This document shows, in pieces, positions 23,274-32,483 of a DNA stretch of 45,970 bases. Both the position numbers and the translations under genes were made by a program. Location: contig CACWTR010000025.1 of assembly GCA_902763865.1 (NCBI GenBank), positions 1 through 45,970 on the forward strand, read 5' to 3'. A model generated the notes under the pieces. That model saw only the letters and a program-made list of their open reading frames with translations, did not search any database and was not told the DNA's origin. Each line of letters starts with the position of its first letter. Position 1 is the first letter of the stretch. The stretch comes from an uncultured Bacteroidales bacterium (GTDB taxonomy: Bacteria > Bacteroidota > Bacteroidia > Bacteroidales > Bacteroidaceae).

Positions 23274-24296
23274 ATGAATATAATGACAAAGATACGACGT
23301 TCCCTGACATTGTTCCTTGCCCAGTGCACGATGTTCATCCAGTGTTCCACGGCATTGGCACAAGAGAGCGGCAGTGTGTTCAACTTCCTGAATCTGCCTG
23401 TTTCGTCCCACTCGACGACGCTTGGCGGCAAGAATATATCCCTGGTTGAGGACGACATCTCGCTGGCAATGCAGAATCCGGCTCTGCTGACAAACGTCAG
23501 CGACAAGACGATAGGCTTCTCCTTCATGAACTACATGCAGGGGTGCAACACTGGTGCCGCGGCCTATTCGCAACAGGTGGGAGCGCGAGGCACATGGGGG
23601 GCACACGTGAGGTTCGTCGCCTACGGTTCGACAAAGGAGACTCTGCTCTCAGGCGAGACCGTCGGAGAGTTCAAGCCCCTTGACCTCTGCATCGGCGGCC
23701 ACTATAGTCACCTCTTGAGCGAGCGTTGGTCCGGTGGTGTCACGGCCAAGTTCATCTACTCTCATTATGGTCCCTACTCATCTGTCGCGCTGGCAACAGA
23801 CATCGGCCTTAACTATTTCAACGAGAACTCGGAATTCTCGTTCTCGATTGCCGGACGCAACCTTGGCGGCCAGGTAAAGCGGTTCGGGAACGAAAGCGAC
23901 CCTCTGCCGATGGACCTTGAGATAGGCATTACCCAGAAGCTTGGTCATGCGCCCATTCGTGTTTCCATCACGATGGTTGACCTGACACGATGGACATCCA
24001 ACGCCTACTTCACGACTGGCAAGGAGGTCAAGGCTGGCAGCATCTTCATCAACCATTTCGTGCTGGGTGCCGAGTTCCTACCCTCCGAGAAGTTCTACGT
24101 CGGCCTGGGCTATAACTTCCGCCGCGCCTACGAGATGTCAGCAGCCGGTTCATCGCATGCTGCCGGCCTCTCTTTCGGTGCCGGTGTCAATCTGAAACGA
24201 CTGAAGATTGGCGTTGCCTACGCCAAGTATCATGTCAGTGCCCACACCTTGGCCTTCACGCTGGCCTACAACTTTCATAAGGAGATTAAGGATTAG
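23274..24296 (+). CDS. porQ: Type IX secretion protein PorQ
   Basis: A 340-residue outer-membrane beta-barrel protein of the PorV/PorQ family. A signal peptide (about 1-29) is followed by the PorQ opening VFNFLNLPVSSHSTTLGGKN and LAMQNPALL near 65, and the protein ends in an amphipathic strand AHTLAFTLAYNFHK. PorQ belongs to the type IX secretion attachment complex with PorU/PorV/PorZ. It is followed by cmk and ispH on the same strand, an arrangement recurrent in this phylum. An alternative ATG lies 9 bp downstream (23283). Confidence 0.88.
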   Translation: MNIMTKIRRSLTLFLAQCTMFIQCSTALAQESGSVFNFLNLPVSSHSTTLGGKNISLVEDDISLAMQNPALLTNVSDKTIGFSFMNYMQGCNTGAAAYSQQVGARGTWGAHVRFVAYGSTKETLLSGETVGEFKPLDLCIGGHYSHLLSERWSGGVTAKFIYSHYGPYSSVALATDIGLNYFNENSEFSFSIAGRNLGGQVKRFGNESDPLPMDLEIGITQKLGHAPIRVSITMVDLTRWTSNAYFTTGKEVKAGSIFINHFVLGAEFLPSEKFYVGLGYNFRRAYEMSAAGSSHAAGLSFGAGVNLKRLKIGVAYAKYHVSAHTLAFTLAYNFHKEIKD

Positions 24297-24348
24297 GGAT
24301 TAGGGATTAGAGATAATCGACTGTTCAACTCATAACATTCAACAACAG

Positions 24349-25038
24349 ATGAAACTGATTACGATTGCAATCGACGGCCACTCTTCCTGTGGCAAGAGCA
24401 CGATGGCCAAGGACCTGGCCAAAGAGATTGGCTATATATATATAGATACGGGCGCGATGTACAGGGCCGTGACGCTCTTCGCTCTGCAGAATGGTCTGAT
24501 TACCGATGCAGGCATCGACGAGGAGGGACTCTGCCAGCGCATGGCTGACATCATGATAACCTTCCAGCTCAACGAAGAGACAGGTCGCCCCGACACCTAC
24601 CTGAATGGCGTATGCGTGGAGCAGAAGATACGGACGATGGAAGTCTCGAAGTACGTGAGCCCCATTGCCACACTTGGTTTCGTGCGCGAGGCAATGGTCG
24701 ATTTGCAGCGCCTGATGGGCGAAGCCAAGGGTGTCATCATGGACGGCAGGGACATCGGCACCGTCGTCTTTCCCGATGCCGAGTTGAAGGTGTTCGTGAC
24801 GGCAAGTGCCGAAGTACGTGCAAAACGTCGGTACGATGAGTTGAAGGCCAAGGGCGAGGAATGCAGCCTCGACGAGATACGGGCCAACGTCATCGAGCGC
24901 GACCGCATCGACTCCACCCGAGCCATCAGCCCGCTTCGCCAGGCTGAAGATGCGGTAGTCCTCGACAACAGCAACATGACGATTGCGGAGCAAAAGGCTT
25001 GGCTCCTGGAACAATACCGAAGAGTGGCAAGCGAATGA
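24349..25038 (+). CDS. cmk: Cytidylate kinase
   Basis: A 229-residue enzyme that phosphorylates CMP and dCMP in the cytosol. The P-loop is [11 protein letters not shown] near 8-18; the family continues with [10 protein letters not shown] near 33-42, the [14 protein letters not shown] segment near 130 and [13 protein letters not shown] near 188-200. Length matches the family. The stop overlaps the ispH start (ATGA). A TATATATATATAG tract (24432-24446) encodes GYIYIDTG. Confidence 0.95.
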   Translation: MKLITIAIDGHSSCGKSTMAKDLAKEIGYIYIDTGAMYRAVTLFALQNGLITDAGIDEEGLCQRMADIMITFQLNEETGRPDTYLNGVCVEQKIRTMEVSKYVSPIATLGFVREAMVDLQRLMGEAKGVIMDGRDIGTVVFPDAELKVFVTASAEVRAKRRYDELKAKGEECSLDEIRANVIERDRIDSTRAISPLRQAEDAVVLDNSNMTIAEQKAWLLEQYRRVASE

Positions 25039-25919
25039 CAATCGAGATTGACCAGGGTTCGGGCTTCTGCTTTGGCGTGACGCGTGCCATCGGCAAAGCA
25101 GAAGAGGAGTTGGCAAAAGAGGAACGGCTCTATTGCCTGGGCGACATCGTCCACAACGGCAAGGAGTGTGACCGCCTGCAGCAAATGGGACTGGTGACTA
25201 TCAACCACGAGCAGCTGCGCGACATCCACGATGCCAAGGTGCTGCTGCGTGCCCACGGCGAGCCGCCCTCCACGTATGCCTTGGCCCGCGAGCGCTCCAT
25301 CAACCTGATTGATGCCACCTGTCCTGTCGTCCTGCACCTGCAGGAGCGCATCAAGAAAGCCTACGAGGGAACAAGGGGCAAGGGGCAAGGAGCAAGAGAG
25401 CAGATTGTCATCTTCGGGAAGAACGGTCATGCGGAGGTGCTCGGCCTGGTTGGGCAGACGGAGGAAACGGCCATCATCATTGAGTCGGCGGAGGAGGTCA
25501 GCAAGCTGGACTTCAGCCGCGACATCTGCCTCTATTCCCAGACAACGATGCCGCTCGACGAATTCCGTGGCATCGTGGAGTATATCAAGCAGCACATCAG
25601 CCCCGACGCGACCTTCACGTATTACGACACGATTTGCCGACAGGTGGCAAACCGCATGCCCAACATCCGGAACTTTGCCCTGAGGCACGATGCGGTGCTC
25701 TTCGTCTGCGGCAAGAAGAGCAGCAATGGTCGCGTACTCTTCAACGAATGCAAGAAGGCGAATCCCCGTTCCTACATGATAGACACAGCCAGCGAAATCG
25801 ATGTCCGCTGGCTGCAAGGTTGTGAGTCGATAGGCATTTGTGGCGCCACGAGCACCCCGAAATGGCTAATGGAGGAGTGCAAAATAAGAGTCGAGCAACT
25901 GCTTGGCCGCCACGAATGA
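25035..25919 (+). CDS. ispH: 4-hydroxy-3-methylbut-2-enyl diphosphate reductase
   Basis: A 294-residue IspH, last step of the methylerythritol phosphate isoprenoid pathway. The three [4Fe-4S] cysteines are present: Cys12 in GFCFGV, Cys96 in DATCPVV and Cys201 in TICRQVANR. The ATG at 25035 overlaps the cmk stop. Residues about 112-122 ([11 protein letters not shown]) are encoded by the GGGGCAAG simple repeat (25371-25403) at a surface loop just before [10 protein letters not shown]. Its 3' end overlaps the convergent meaB gene by 54 bp. Its product supplies isopentenyl diphosphate used by the prenyl synthase encoded at 21265-22242. Confidence 0.95.
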   Translation: MTIEIDQGSGFCFGVTRAIGKAEEELAKEERLYCLGDIVHNGKECDRLQQMGLVTINHEQLRDIHDAKVLLRAHGEPPSTYALARERSINLIDATCPVVLHLQERIKKAYEGTRGKGQGAREQIVIFGKNGHAEVLGLVGQTEETAIIIESAEEVSKLDFSRDICLYSQTTMPLDEFRGIVEYIKQHISPDATFTYYDTICRQVANRMPNIRNFALRHDAVLFVCGKKSSNGRVLFNECKKANPRSYMIDTASEIDVRWLQGCESIGICGATSTPKWLMEECKIRVEQLLGRHE

Positions 25920-26963
25920 CGTCTTCTCGCCGCGCAACACGCCCTGTTCGGCTGCCTGCAGCATATCGGCTATCGTGGGGTTGTGGTAGAAGTTGCCCGT
26001 CAGCTGTTCGTTGATGCTCTCGTACATCCAGTACTTCGCCTGTTCAGCGCGACGGTACTCGAAGTAGCCGCTTTTCTTTACGAAGTCGAGATAGGCATAG
26101 ACCATGTCCCACACCTCCTTGATGCCATATCCGTAGAAGCCGCTATAGGTGAGCACCTGCGGAGCCCAGCCGCTCTCGGGCAGCGGGAAGAGGTGAAGGG
26201 CATTGCGGAAGTGTGTGGCAGCGAGCTGACACTTATCGACGTTGTTCCCGTCGCACTTGTTGATGATGATGCCGTCGGCCATCTCCATGATGCCTCGTTT
26301 GATGCCCTGCAGCTCGTCGCCTGTGCCGGCAAGCTGGATGAGCAGGAAGAAATCGACCATTGAGTGGCAGGCCGTCTCGCTCTGCCCTACCCCGACGGTC
26401 TCAACGAATATCTTGTCGAAGCCGGCAGCCTCGCAGAGGATGATTGTCTCGCGCGTCTTGCGTGCCACGCCGCCCAAGCTGCCAGTCGAGGGGCTGGGAC
26501 GGATGAACGAGTCGGGGTGTACGCTGAGCTTCTCCATGCGTGTCTTGTCGCCCAGGATGCTTCCCTTGGAGCGCTCGCTGCTGGGGTCGATGGCAAGCAC
26601 TGCCAGCCGTCCGCCGTGTTCCTTCAGGACGTGCAGGCCGAACTCGTCGATGCTGGTGCTCTTGCCGGCACCGGGCACACCGCTGATGCCTACGCGTATG
26701 CTCTTGCCGGAATGGGGCAGGCACTTCTCGATGACTTCCTGTGCTATGGCCTGATGCTCGGGGATGGTGCTCTCGACGAGCGTCACGGCCTGACCGAGGA
26801 TGGTGATGTTACCTTTCAGGATTCCCTCCACGTAGTCGCCTGCCGTGAGGTGTCTGCGTGCGAAGCGGCTGCGGTTGAGGTGCGGGTTGACGATGGAGAC
26901 AGGGCCCACGCCGCTGTTCACCTGCAGGCCCGCATATTCGGGGTTGTTCTCGGGATGTTCCAT
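25866..26963 (-). CDS. meaB: MeaB/ArgK-type GTPase, methylmalonyl-CoA mutase chaperone
   Basis: A 365-residue G3E P-loop GTPase. Walker A GVPGAGKST lies near 94-102, the switch region with AVLAIDPSSERSKGSILGDK near 122-141, ETVGVGQSE near 190 and the base-recognition NKCD near 236. MeaB protects and loads adenosylcobalamin on methylmalonyl-CoA mutase; the mutase genes are not in this window. The 3' end overlaps ispH tail-to-tail by 54 bp. Upstream (26964-27050) lies an ATTCACAATTCATAATT simple repeat rather than a gene. Confidence 0.93.
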   Translation of the reverse strand: MEHPENNPEYAGLQVNSGVGPVSIVNPHLNRSRFARRHLTAGDYVEGILKGNITILGQAVTLVESTIPEHQAIAQEVIEKCLPHSGKSIRVGISGVPGAGKSTSIDEFGLHVLKEHGGRLAVLAIDPSSERSKGSILGDKTRMEKLSVHPDSFIRPSPSTGSLGGVARKTRETIILCEAAGFDKIFVETVGVGQSETACHSMVDFFLLIQLAGTGDELQGIKRGIMEMADGIIINKCDGNNVDKCQLAATHFRNALHLFPLPESGWAPQVLTYSGFYGYGIKEVWDMVYAYLDFVKKSGYFEYRRAEQAKYWMYESINEQLTGNFYHNPTIADMLQAAEQGVLRGEKTSFVAAKQLLDSYFALLH

Positions 26964-27053
26964 TTCCTTTTTATTTTAATTCATGATTCGCAATTCACAA
27001 TTCATAATTGTTCCCTCCTCGAACTCCGATGGGGCTTTGCTACGCATTATGAG

Positions 27054-28130
27054 CTATGACTTGACTTCCACGTTGATGTACTGCTTCGTCTGTTGTGGGG
27101 CATCGGTGATGAGCAGGACGCGCATCCGGCCCTTGCTCTTGCCCAGGTAGCGGGCTGTGACGGTTATCTTCAGCTTCGCACTCTTACCGGGACGGATGGT
27201 TCTGTCGCTTATCCTGACGCTGAGAGCTCTGTTGAAGACTTGCACCTGCTGGATGTGCAGGTCGCTTTTGCCGGTATTGGTGAGGATGATGTTGTGGCTG
27301 ACGGCTTTCTTACCGCTCTCGACGTCAAGCTCGGCCGATGACTCGCTGACGGAGAGCTCGGGTGCAGCGGCAAGTTCGGCATCGCTCATGCCGGCAAAGC
27401 TCGGCAGCAGGATGGCGGAGACGAGTATCTCATTCGTGTCCCCAATCTTGTCGCCCATGTAGCGGGAAAGGTAGATGCTGGTCTGGTGAAGCCCGAAGGT
27501 GGGGAGCTTCTCGCTGTCGAGCGTAAGACGGATGATGCCGGCCTTGCCCGCAGGAATGTCCTCGGGTTCACATTGGACGGAGAGGTATGGCGGCAGATGC
27601 ATCAGTTCGGGACGGAAGGCAGTGCGGTCCGTGTTCAGCAGGTGCAGCTCCGCCGTTGGCCGGTCTCCGCGGCTGACATCCTCAAACTCCACGGTGTTCG
27701 ACATCAGCCGCACGTTGCCGAGGTCGATGGGATACTCGTCGCTGTAGTCCTGCACTTCCTTCACGACGACTCCCTGCACGGCGATGTAGGCGGGCACATC
27801 GGAGATGTTGGTCAGCACCTCCACTTCCTTGTAGAACGTCCCCAGCAGCTTGGCGTCGAAGGTCAAGCTTATCTCGCCCCGGGCCCCGGGAGCAACGGGT
27901 GACTGCGGAAAGGAGACGTCCAGGCAACCGCACGAAGCCTTCACCTCATGGATGAGCAGAGGCTTGTCGCCCTTGTTCGTAAAGCCGAGGCTGAACTTAC
28001 GAGGCGACTGGAACTGCACCTCGCCCACCTTCTTGATGTCCGTATCGGGCACAAAGCGGGGCTGCGCCTTCAGCAGGAGCAGGGGGAAGCAGGAGAGCAG
28101 GAGCAGAAGAATCAGACGTTTCATTTCCAA
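27054..28130 (-). CDS. DUF1573-domain exported protein
   Basis: A 358-residue protein with a signal peptide (1-22, Leu-rich). The first domain has the DUF1573 hallmark EVKASCGCLDVSFPQSPVAPG near 64-85, followed by GEISLTFDAKLLGTFYKEVEV. Two further immunoglobulin-like beta domains follow, the last ending in strand-rich RIS-DRTIRPG-type segments. Such proteins are common in this order; function is not known, and a structural or assembly role at the envelope is inference. It has its own promoter and precedes meaB by 90 bp. A second ATG two codons downstream is possible. Confidence 0.82.
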   Translation of the reverse strand: MEMKRLILLLLLSCFPLLLLKAQPRFVPDTDIKKVGEVQFQSPRKFSLGFTNKGDKPLLIHEVKASCGCLDVSFPQSPVAPGARGEISLTFDAKLLGTFYKEVEVLTNISDVPAYIAVQGVVVKEVQDYSDEYPIDLGNVRLMSNTVEFEDVSRGDRPTAELHLLNTDRTAFRPELMHLPPYLSVQCEPEDIPAGKAGIIRLTLDSEKLPTFGLHQTSIYLSRYMGDKIGDTNEILVSAILLPSFAGMSDAELAAAPELSVSESSAELDVESGKKAVSHNIILTNTGKSDLHIQQVQVFNRALSVRISDRTIRPGKSAKLKITVTARYLGKSKGRMRVLLITDAPQQTKQYINVEVKS

Positions 28131-28149
28131 ATTAGCGTTTTTTACACGA

Positions 28150-28179
28150 CAAAGGTACGGATTTTCGGCCTAAAATCAA
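28150..28179 (-). promoter_or_regulatory. Promoter of the DUF1573 gene
   Basis: Minus strand TTG (28177-28179), 19-bp spacer, TACCTTTG (28150-28157), then 19 bp to the start codon. Confidence 0.75.
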
Positions 28180-28252
28180 GTACCTGGCACCGAAAAGTTG
28201 CCGATGGGCCCCATAATTCTTCATTATTCGCTGTTTATTGATTATTTTTTCG

Positions 28253-28260
28253 TATCTTTG
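28253..28260 (+). promoter_or_regulatory. Promoter (-7 box) of the GT-C-like gene
   Basis: TATCTTTG followed by CGCAAC on plus, 23 bp before the start codon at 28284. No clean -33 TTTG is seen at the usual distance (a TTG lies 12 bp upstream). Confidence 0.6.
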
Positions 28261-28283
28261 CGCAACAATAGGCCCCCACATCT

Positions 28284-29825
28284 ATGAAGCAGACCGTCAC
28301 CACCGGCGAGAAAGTCCTCCTGTTCCTTTTCGCCACATTAGCGATAACGGCTTTCAGCGCCTGTTCGTTCCTCTATCCGTACAACCCCTGGGACGATGCC
28401 GATGTCTATATGACGATAGGCAAGGCCATGCTCGCCGGGAAAGAGCTCTACCTCGACATCTTCGACCACAAGGGCCCCGTGCTCTTTTTCCTGCACGAAG
28501 GCGCAGCCATGCTGTCCTCGTTCCTCTCCGGCTCGGTCCGTACCAGCTTCCTTGGCATCTATATCCTGGAGGTGGCGTGTGCCTTCTTCTATCTGCTCTA
28601 TTCGCTGCGGACCATGCGGCTCTTCTCATCGTCGTCTGCCTGCCTGCCCCTCGTCTGTCTTCTGGGCGTGATGACCTACTCGTCAGACTTCTTCGGCTAC
28701 GGCGACAGCGTAGAGGAATTCGTACTGCCCCTGCTGGCACAGAGCCTCTACTTCATGCTGCGCTTCGTCGAGGAACGCCACGTGCCCCGCTGGTGGCAGT
28801 CCCTCATCATGGGAATGGGCATCGCAAGCATCTTCTGGATGAAGTTCAACCTGCTCTTCTTCTACCTGGGCGGCATCCTGGCTCTTGCCTACATCGCATC
28901 GAAGCACAGGACGTGGCAGCAGCTATGGAACGTCATGTTCTGGGCCTTCACCGGATTTGCCACAGTCACGGCATGTGTGCTGCTGTACTTCGCCTTCCAC
29001 GGCACCCTCACCGCCCTTTGGGATGCATACTTCATGGTCAACATCTTCCACTATCACGGCACGGCCACAAACGGCGAGCCGCCCTTCTGGTGGTTCCCGC
29101 TCGTCAAGCTCGGCATCTGGGCGCTGCTGATGATTCCCGCCGCCTTCCTGCCCGTGAGCAAGGAGGTGAAGATTCTCGTCTTCGGAACGTACGGCGTGCT
29201 CGTCCTCTCATACGCCACACTCACGGTCCAGTTCTACTACTTCCTGACCCTCTATGCCTTCTTCCCGCTGCTCATCAGCTACATCAGGGAATACCGGCTC
29301 ACCAGGCGCATGTCAGCCACCATCCTGCTTGTGGGCGCCCTCTGCACCGCCACCAACTGGAACCTCGTCACACGGCTCAACGGCAGCTTCCCCCACTGCG
29401 TGCCCGAGATGGCAGACATCGTCAACCGCAACGAGACGCCCGACAGCGAAGTCCTCACCTTCAGCAGCTACGACACCGGCATCTACCTGCAAACGCACCA
29501 TCTGCCGCCCAACCGGAATTTCTTCATCTCCAGCATTCTCAGCCCCGACATAAAGGCAGAGCAGGCCGAAATGGTCGCCTCCGGACGCATAAAGTACCTG
29601 GCACGCGAGATTGGGGCCATCAACACCTGCCACGAATACTACGACGCACCCATCCCCGCGAACTATCATCTCATCTACGACCAGGAGGAACTCTTCCGCT
29701 ACCGCCTCATCTGGCAGCCACTCAGCTTCCTTTGGAACCTCACCTGGCCACGCCCCCTGCTGCGCCACATCATGGAGCCCGTCACCGTCAACCAGCGCAT
29801 GCAACTCTACGAAAGGCAGCCCTGA
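28284..29825 (+). CDS. Multi-pass membrane protein, GT-C glycosyltransferase-like
   Basis: A 513-residue protein with about ten predicted membrane helices in residues 10-375 and a soluble C-terminal domain (about 380-513). The first large loop has WDDADVYMTIGKAM and DIFDHKGPVLFF, with acidic residues near 37-39 as in GT-C/ArnT-like enzymes that use lipid-linked sugars. I cannot assign a donor or acceptor. It stands alone with its own promoter. Protein glycosylation or sugar transfer at the inner membrane is a reasonable but unproven role. Confidence 0.72.
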   Translation: MKQTVTTGEKVLLFLFATLAITAFSACSFLYPYNPWDDADVYMTIGKAMLAGKELYLDIFDHKGPVLFFLHEGAAMLSSFLSGSVRTSFLGIYILEVACAFFYLLYSLRTMRLFSSSSACLPLVCLLGVMTYSSDFFGYGDSVEEFVLPLLAQSLYFMLRFVEERHVPRWWQSLIMGMGIASIFWMKFNLLFFYLGGILALAYIASKHRTWQQLWNVMFWAFTGFATVTACVLLYFAFHGTLTALWDAYFMVNIFHYHGTATNGEPPFWWFPLVKLGIWALLMIPAAFLPVSKEVKILVFGTYGVLVLSYATLTVQFYYFLTLYAFFPLLISYIREYRLTRRMSATILLVGALCTATNWNLVTRLNGSFPHCVPEMADIVNRNETPDSEVLTFSSYDTGIYLQTHHLPPNRNFFISSILSPDIKAEQAEMVASGRIKYLAREIGAINTCHEYYDAPIPANYHLIYDQEELFRYRLIWQPLSFLWNLTWPRPLLRHIMEPVTVNQRMQLYERQP

Positions 29826-29841
29826 AAACCCAGGAGGACGT

Positions 29842-29868
29842 GAGATAAAACTATTTTCACGTCATGAA
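29842..29868. repeat. Partial palindromic repeat downstream of the GT-C-like gene
   Basis: A 27-bp stretch here is identical to 35846-35872: GAGATAAAACTATTTTCACG followed by TCATGAA. It covers most of one TTTTCACGTCATGAAAA palindromic unit. The gap 29826-30105 shows no supported gene apart from this. Confidence 0.8.
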
Positions 29869-30105
29869 TTTGCAAATGCTTTTATAACAACGACTTGTGC
29901 GTTAAACGGTTGAAAAGTGTCGTCGTGCATTCTGTAGAAGGAGGAAATGACGATGATTTAACGTATTTAACCTTTGTAAACCTCAAAAACGCGTTATCTG
30001 TGCAAGTTTTCTCATAGCCACATCAGCATCTGACTTCATTGATATGTCACCCTCAGAGCATACTTTTAACTCTATTTTGCCCAAAAACAATAAAACATTT
30101 ATCTT

Positions 30106-30966
30106 TTGGGGCAAAAATATGCTACCAAATGGCTTTTTCTCAATAATTGTTTGTACCTTTACCAGCAAATAATAGATCAAAGTCTTGTCCAAAATACTGA
30201 CCGACTGTGCTTTGCCCCGAATGCCCCACTTCGCATAGAGTTTGAGGAACTATATACGGCACTTTTCAAACATGCCGACCAGTATATCTCCGTGGTAAAA
30301 ACTCTAAGTCAACATAAAGAAGGTATGACCCGGAACGATTTGATGAAAGCCCTGAAAATAGAGGGGCGCAATCTCACTGCAGTACTTCGTAATCTGGAGC
30401 GTTGCGACTTCATTGCCAAAATGGCTCGTTTCCCTAACAAGTCGACCGATGCCATTTACAGGCTGGTTGACTTTTACACCTTATTTTATTATAAGTTCCT
30501 TGCCGAAGACCTGTCGGGCGATGAACAGTGGTGGAGCCATAATTTTCAGTCGCACAGCGTAGAAGCTTGGATGGGCAGGGCGTTCGAACTGCTTTGCCTC
30601 TGCCACGTAGGGCAGATAAAGAGGGCGCTTGGTATCTCCGGAATGGCAACTAGCGTTTCCTCATGGCGCTGGTTGGCTGACAAGGCCAATCAAAACCCGG
30701 CCAAAAGCGAAGGCGCACAGATTGACCTTATCATCGACCGGGCAGACCGCATGGTGCATCTTTACGAGATGAAGTTCAGCGTCGGTCCATACGAATTAAA
30801 GGATGCATACGAAAAGAAACTGCGCCAGCGGATGACAATTTTCCGTGAGATCACGAAATGTACAAAAGCACTGGTGAATACGTTTGTTACGACATTCGGC
30901 GTGGCTGACGGACTGCACAAGAGCATTGTAAACAATGAAGTGACATTAGATGAACTTTTTCTTTAA
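30106..30966 (+). pseudogene. 5'-truncated archaeal-type ATPase, DUF234/PD-(D/E)XK half only
   Basis: The 286-codon frame matches only the C-terminal half of the AAA-type ATPase family that ends in a DUF234 domain. Recognisable parts are the winged-helix linker (RLCFAPNAPLRIEFEELYTA near 35-54, then GMTRNDLMKALKIEGRNLTAVLRNL near 73-97) and a terminal PD-(D/E)XK nuclease-like core with QIDLIIDR near 205 and LYEMKFS near 219. The N-terminal P-loop ATPase domain (about 200 residues) is missing, and nothing recognisable precedes about 30150. Probable remnant, although the nuclease half is intact and could still be expressed. Confidence 0.7.
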
Positions 30967-31169
30967 GCCAAAAGAGCAAAGCGAAACTCGTTTCGGCTTT
31001 GCCTTGGCGAGAAAAAGTCTGTTGAAAACGAACTTTTCAATTAATCAAGCTCTCAGCAACTCTACTGAGGCAGGAATAGTGCCCCCCTCTCTCGTGGGAG
31101 TGACATAGGGCAAAGAGAGGTGTGGATATACCTGCAGGGTTGAAACGCATAATGGTGTCGGCAAGCCAA

Positions 31170-31206
31170 GGCGGGCGGGGATAAAAACGAGGCATCCTCG
31201 CCCGCC
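31170..31206. repeat. GC-rich 11-bp inverted repeat
   Basis: GGCGGGCGGGG (31170-31180) pairs with CCTCGCCCGCC (31196-31206; one G-T) around a 15-base loop. No T-run follows on either strand, so it is not a standard terminator. The gap 30967-31345 also holds a smaller hairpin, CAAAGC-GAAAC/GTTTC-GGCTTTG at 30977-31001, just after the ATPase remnant. No gene is supported in this gap. Confidence 0.65.
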
Positions 31207-31345
31207 TTCGGTAAAGAAAAAGGCCTGAAAGAAGGAAAAATGATAGAATAAAAGAAAAAAGTTGTCGTATCTATAAAAAAATGGTGTCCTCGATTGTATT
31301 ATATATAGAAGCTTCCATAACGGAGAACTATAACGACAGAATGAT

Positions 31346-31831
31346 ATGCTCAATAAAAAGATACTTGAAGGGCTTTTCCGCCAGCATTACAGCGAGATGT
31401 TTCATCTGGCCAGAACCTTGCTTGGTGCTGATGAGGAAGCCGAAGACATCGTTCAAGATGTGTTTGTGCGGCTGATGGAAACGGACATCATTCCCGAAGC
31501 GGAAGGAATCCGTGCCTATCTGATGACTGCCGTACACCATGGTTGCACGAATTTCATCCGACGGACATCAATGCGACAGCAGATGGAAAGCCTGCTCCCC
31601 GTTGACGACTCAACCGATTTGCAGCCCATCGACCAGTTGACAGAGCGGCTGGATGCCATTCAGGCCTATGCCAACGAATTCACGGAACCACACCGCAGCA
31701 TCTTTCATCTACGTTTTGACGAAAACCTAACCCTGAAGGAAATCGCCCAACGCCTTGACATGAACCAGAACACTGTCTATAAGTATCTCAGGCTGGGCAT
31801 TCAGCAAATCCGTTTAAAGTTACGCCATTAA
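31346..31831 (+). CDS. ECF-type sigma-70 factor
   Basis: A 161-residue sigma factor. Region 2 spans about 8-75 (EAEDIVQDVFVRLME near 31-45) and region 4 about 105-160 (LTLKEIAQRLDMNQNTVYKYLRLGIQQIR). There is no signal or membrane part. It is followed 13 bp later by an anti-sigma factor and then a TonB-linked receptor, the standard cell-surface signalling layout; the factor would direct transcription of this receptor when its ligand binds. A clear TAnnTTTG promoter is not seen upstream, which fits a gene that may control itself. Confidence 0.93.
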   Translation: MLNKKILEGLFRQHYSEMFHLARTLLGADEEAEDIVQDVFVRLMETDIIPEAEGIRAYLMTAVHHGCTNFIRRTSMRQQMESLLPVDDSTDLQPIDQLTERLDAIQAYANEFTEPHRSIFHLRFDENLTLKEIAQRLDMNQNTVYKYLRLGIQQIRLKLRH

Positions 31832-31844
31832 ATCTACAATCGCA

Positions 31845-32483
31845 ATGGACACAAGCAATGATAATATCCGTAAGCTCTTTGACATGCTTGACAACCCCGC
31901 TGCATATTCAGAGCAAGAAATCTTCGAAATCATCAACTGCGACGAGGAGACCCGCGAGACATACCGCCTGATGGTGGAGGCCAAGCGCAGCAGCCGTTGG
32001 ACGCAGCCCCAACTGTCTGTCGATGTAGATGCCGCCTGGCAGCGATTCGAGCAAAAACACTATCCGCAGCAGAGGCCCCTGCACCACTGGATGCGCATCG
32101 CCGCCTCATTCATTGGTATTCTCTTTATATCGGGCATCGCATTTGCCGTTATCCATTTTGTGCGAAATCACTCTGTTGAGCTACAAGCACCCCAGACGGA
32201 AGAAACAAACATAGAACTGGCGAATCAAGAGGTCGCCGCTCCTGTACGTTTTGATGACGTGCGCCTCGACAGCATTCTCACCGTCGTTTCAGCACATTAT
32301 GGAAAGGCAGTCAGCTTCCGCAGCGAAGAGGCCAAGGGCATGAAATTCATCATGGCATGGAATCCCGATTCATCGTTGACAAGTCTCATCGACGTACTTA
32401 ATATGTTCGACGGTCTTCTGCTAACCATTCAGCAAGACACCATTTTCGTTGAGACGACAGAATTAAAAGAGGACGCTGAATGA
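31845..32483 (+). CDS. Short FecR-like anti-sigma factor with DUF4974 domain
   Basis: A 212-residue single-pass protein. The cytoplasmic N-terminus (about 1-83) would hold the sigma factor; the membrane helix is near 85-107 (MRIAASFIGILFISGIAF); the periplasmic part is only about 105 residues and ends in a DUF4974/STN-like domain (VRLDSILTVVSAHYGKAVSF near 141). The central FecR domain present in typical members (which are about 300-400 residues) is absent. The stop overlaps the receptor start (ATGA), so the three genes are coupled. Confidence 0.85.
   Translation: MDTSNDNIRKLFDMLDNPAAYSEQEIFEIINCDEETRETYRLMVEAKRSSRWTQPQLSVDVDAAWQRFEQKHYPQQRPLHHWMRIAASFIGILFISGIAFAVIHFVRNHSVELQAPQTEETNIELANQEVAAPVRFDDVRLDSILTVVSAHYGKAVSFRSEEAKGMKFIMAWNPDSSLTSLIDVLNMFDGLLLTIQQDTIFVETTELKEDAE

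Noticed and set aside
24597-25817. A long minus-strand frame across cmk and ispH
   Set aside because: Antisense to two enzymes with full motifs.
28238-29848. A 536-codon frame on the same strand as the GT-C-like gene
   Set aside because: It is an Arg/His/Pro-rich out-of-frame shadow of a membrane protein that has its own promoter and sensible helices.
29983-30192. A 69-codon minus-strand frame next to the ATPase remnant
   Set aside because: No recognisable domain and no promoter. It overlaps the degenerate 5' end of the remnant; likely chance.
31045-31353. A 102-codon minus-strand frame before the sigma gene
   Set aside because: Odd composition, no domain, and it contains the GC-rich hairpin; treated as non-coding.
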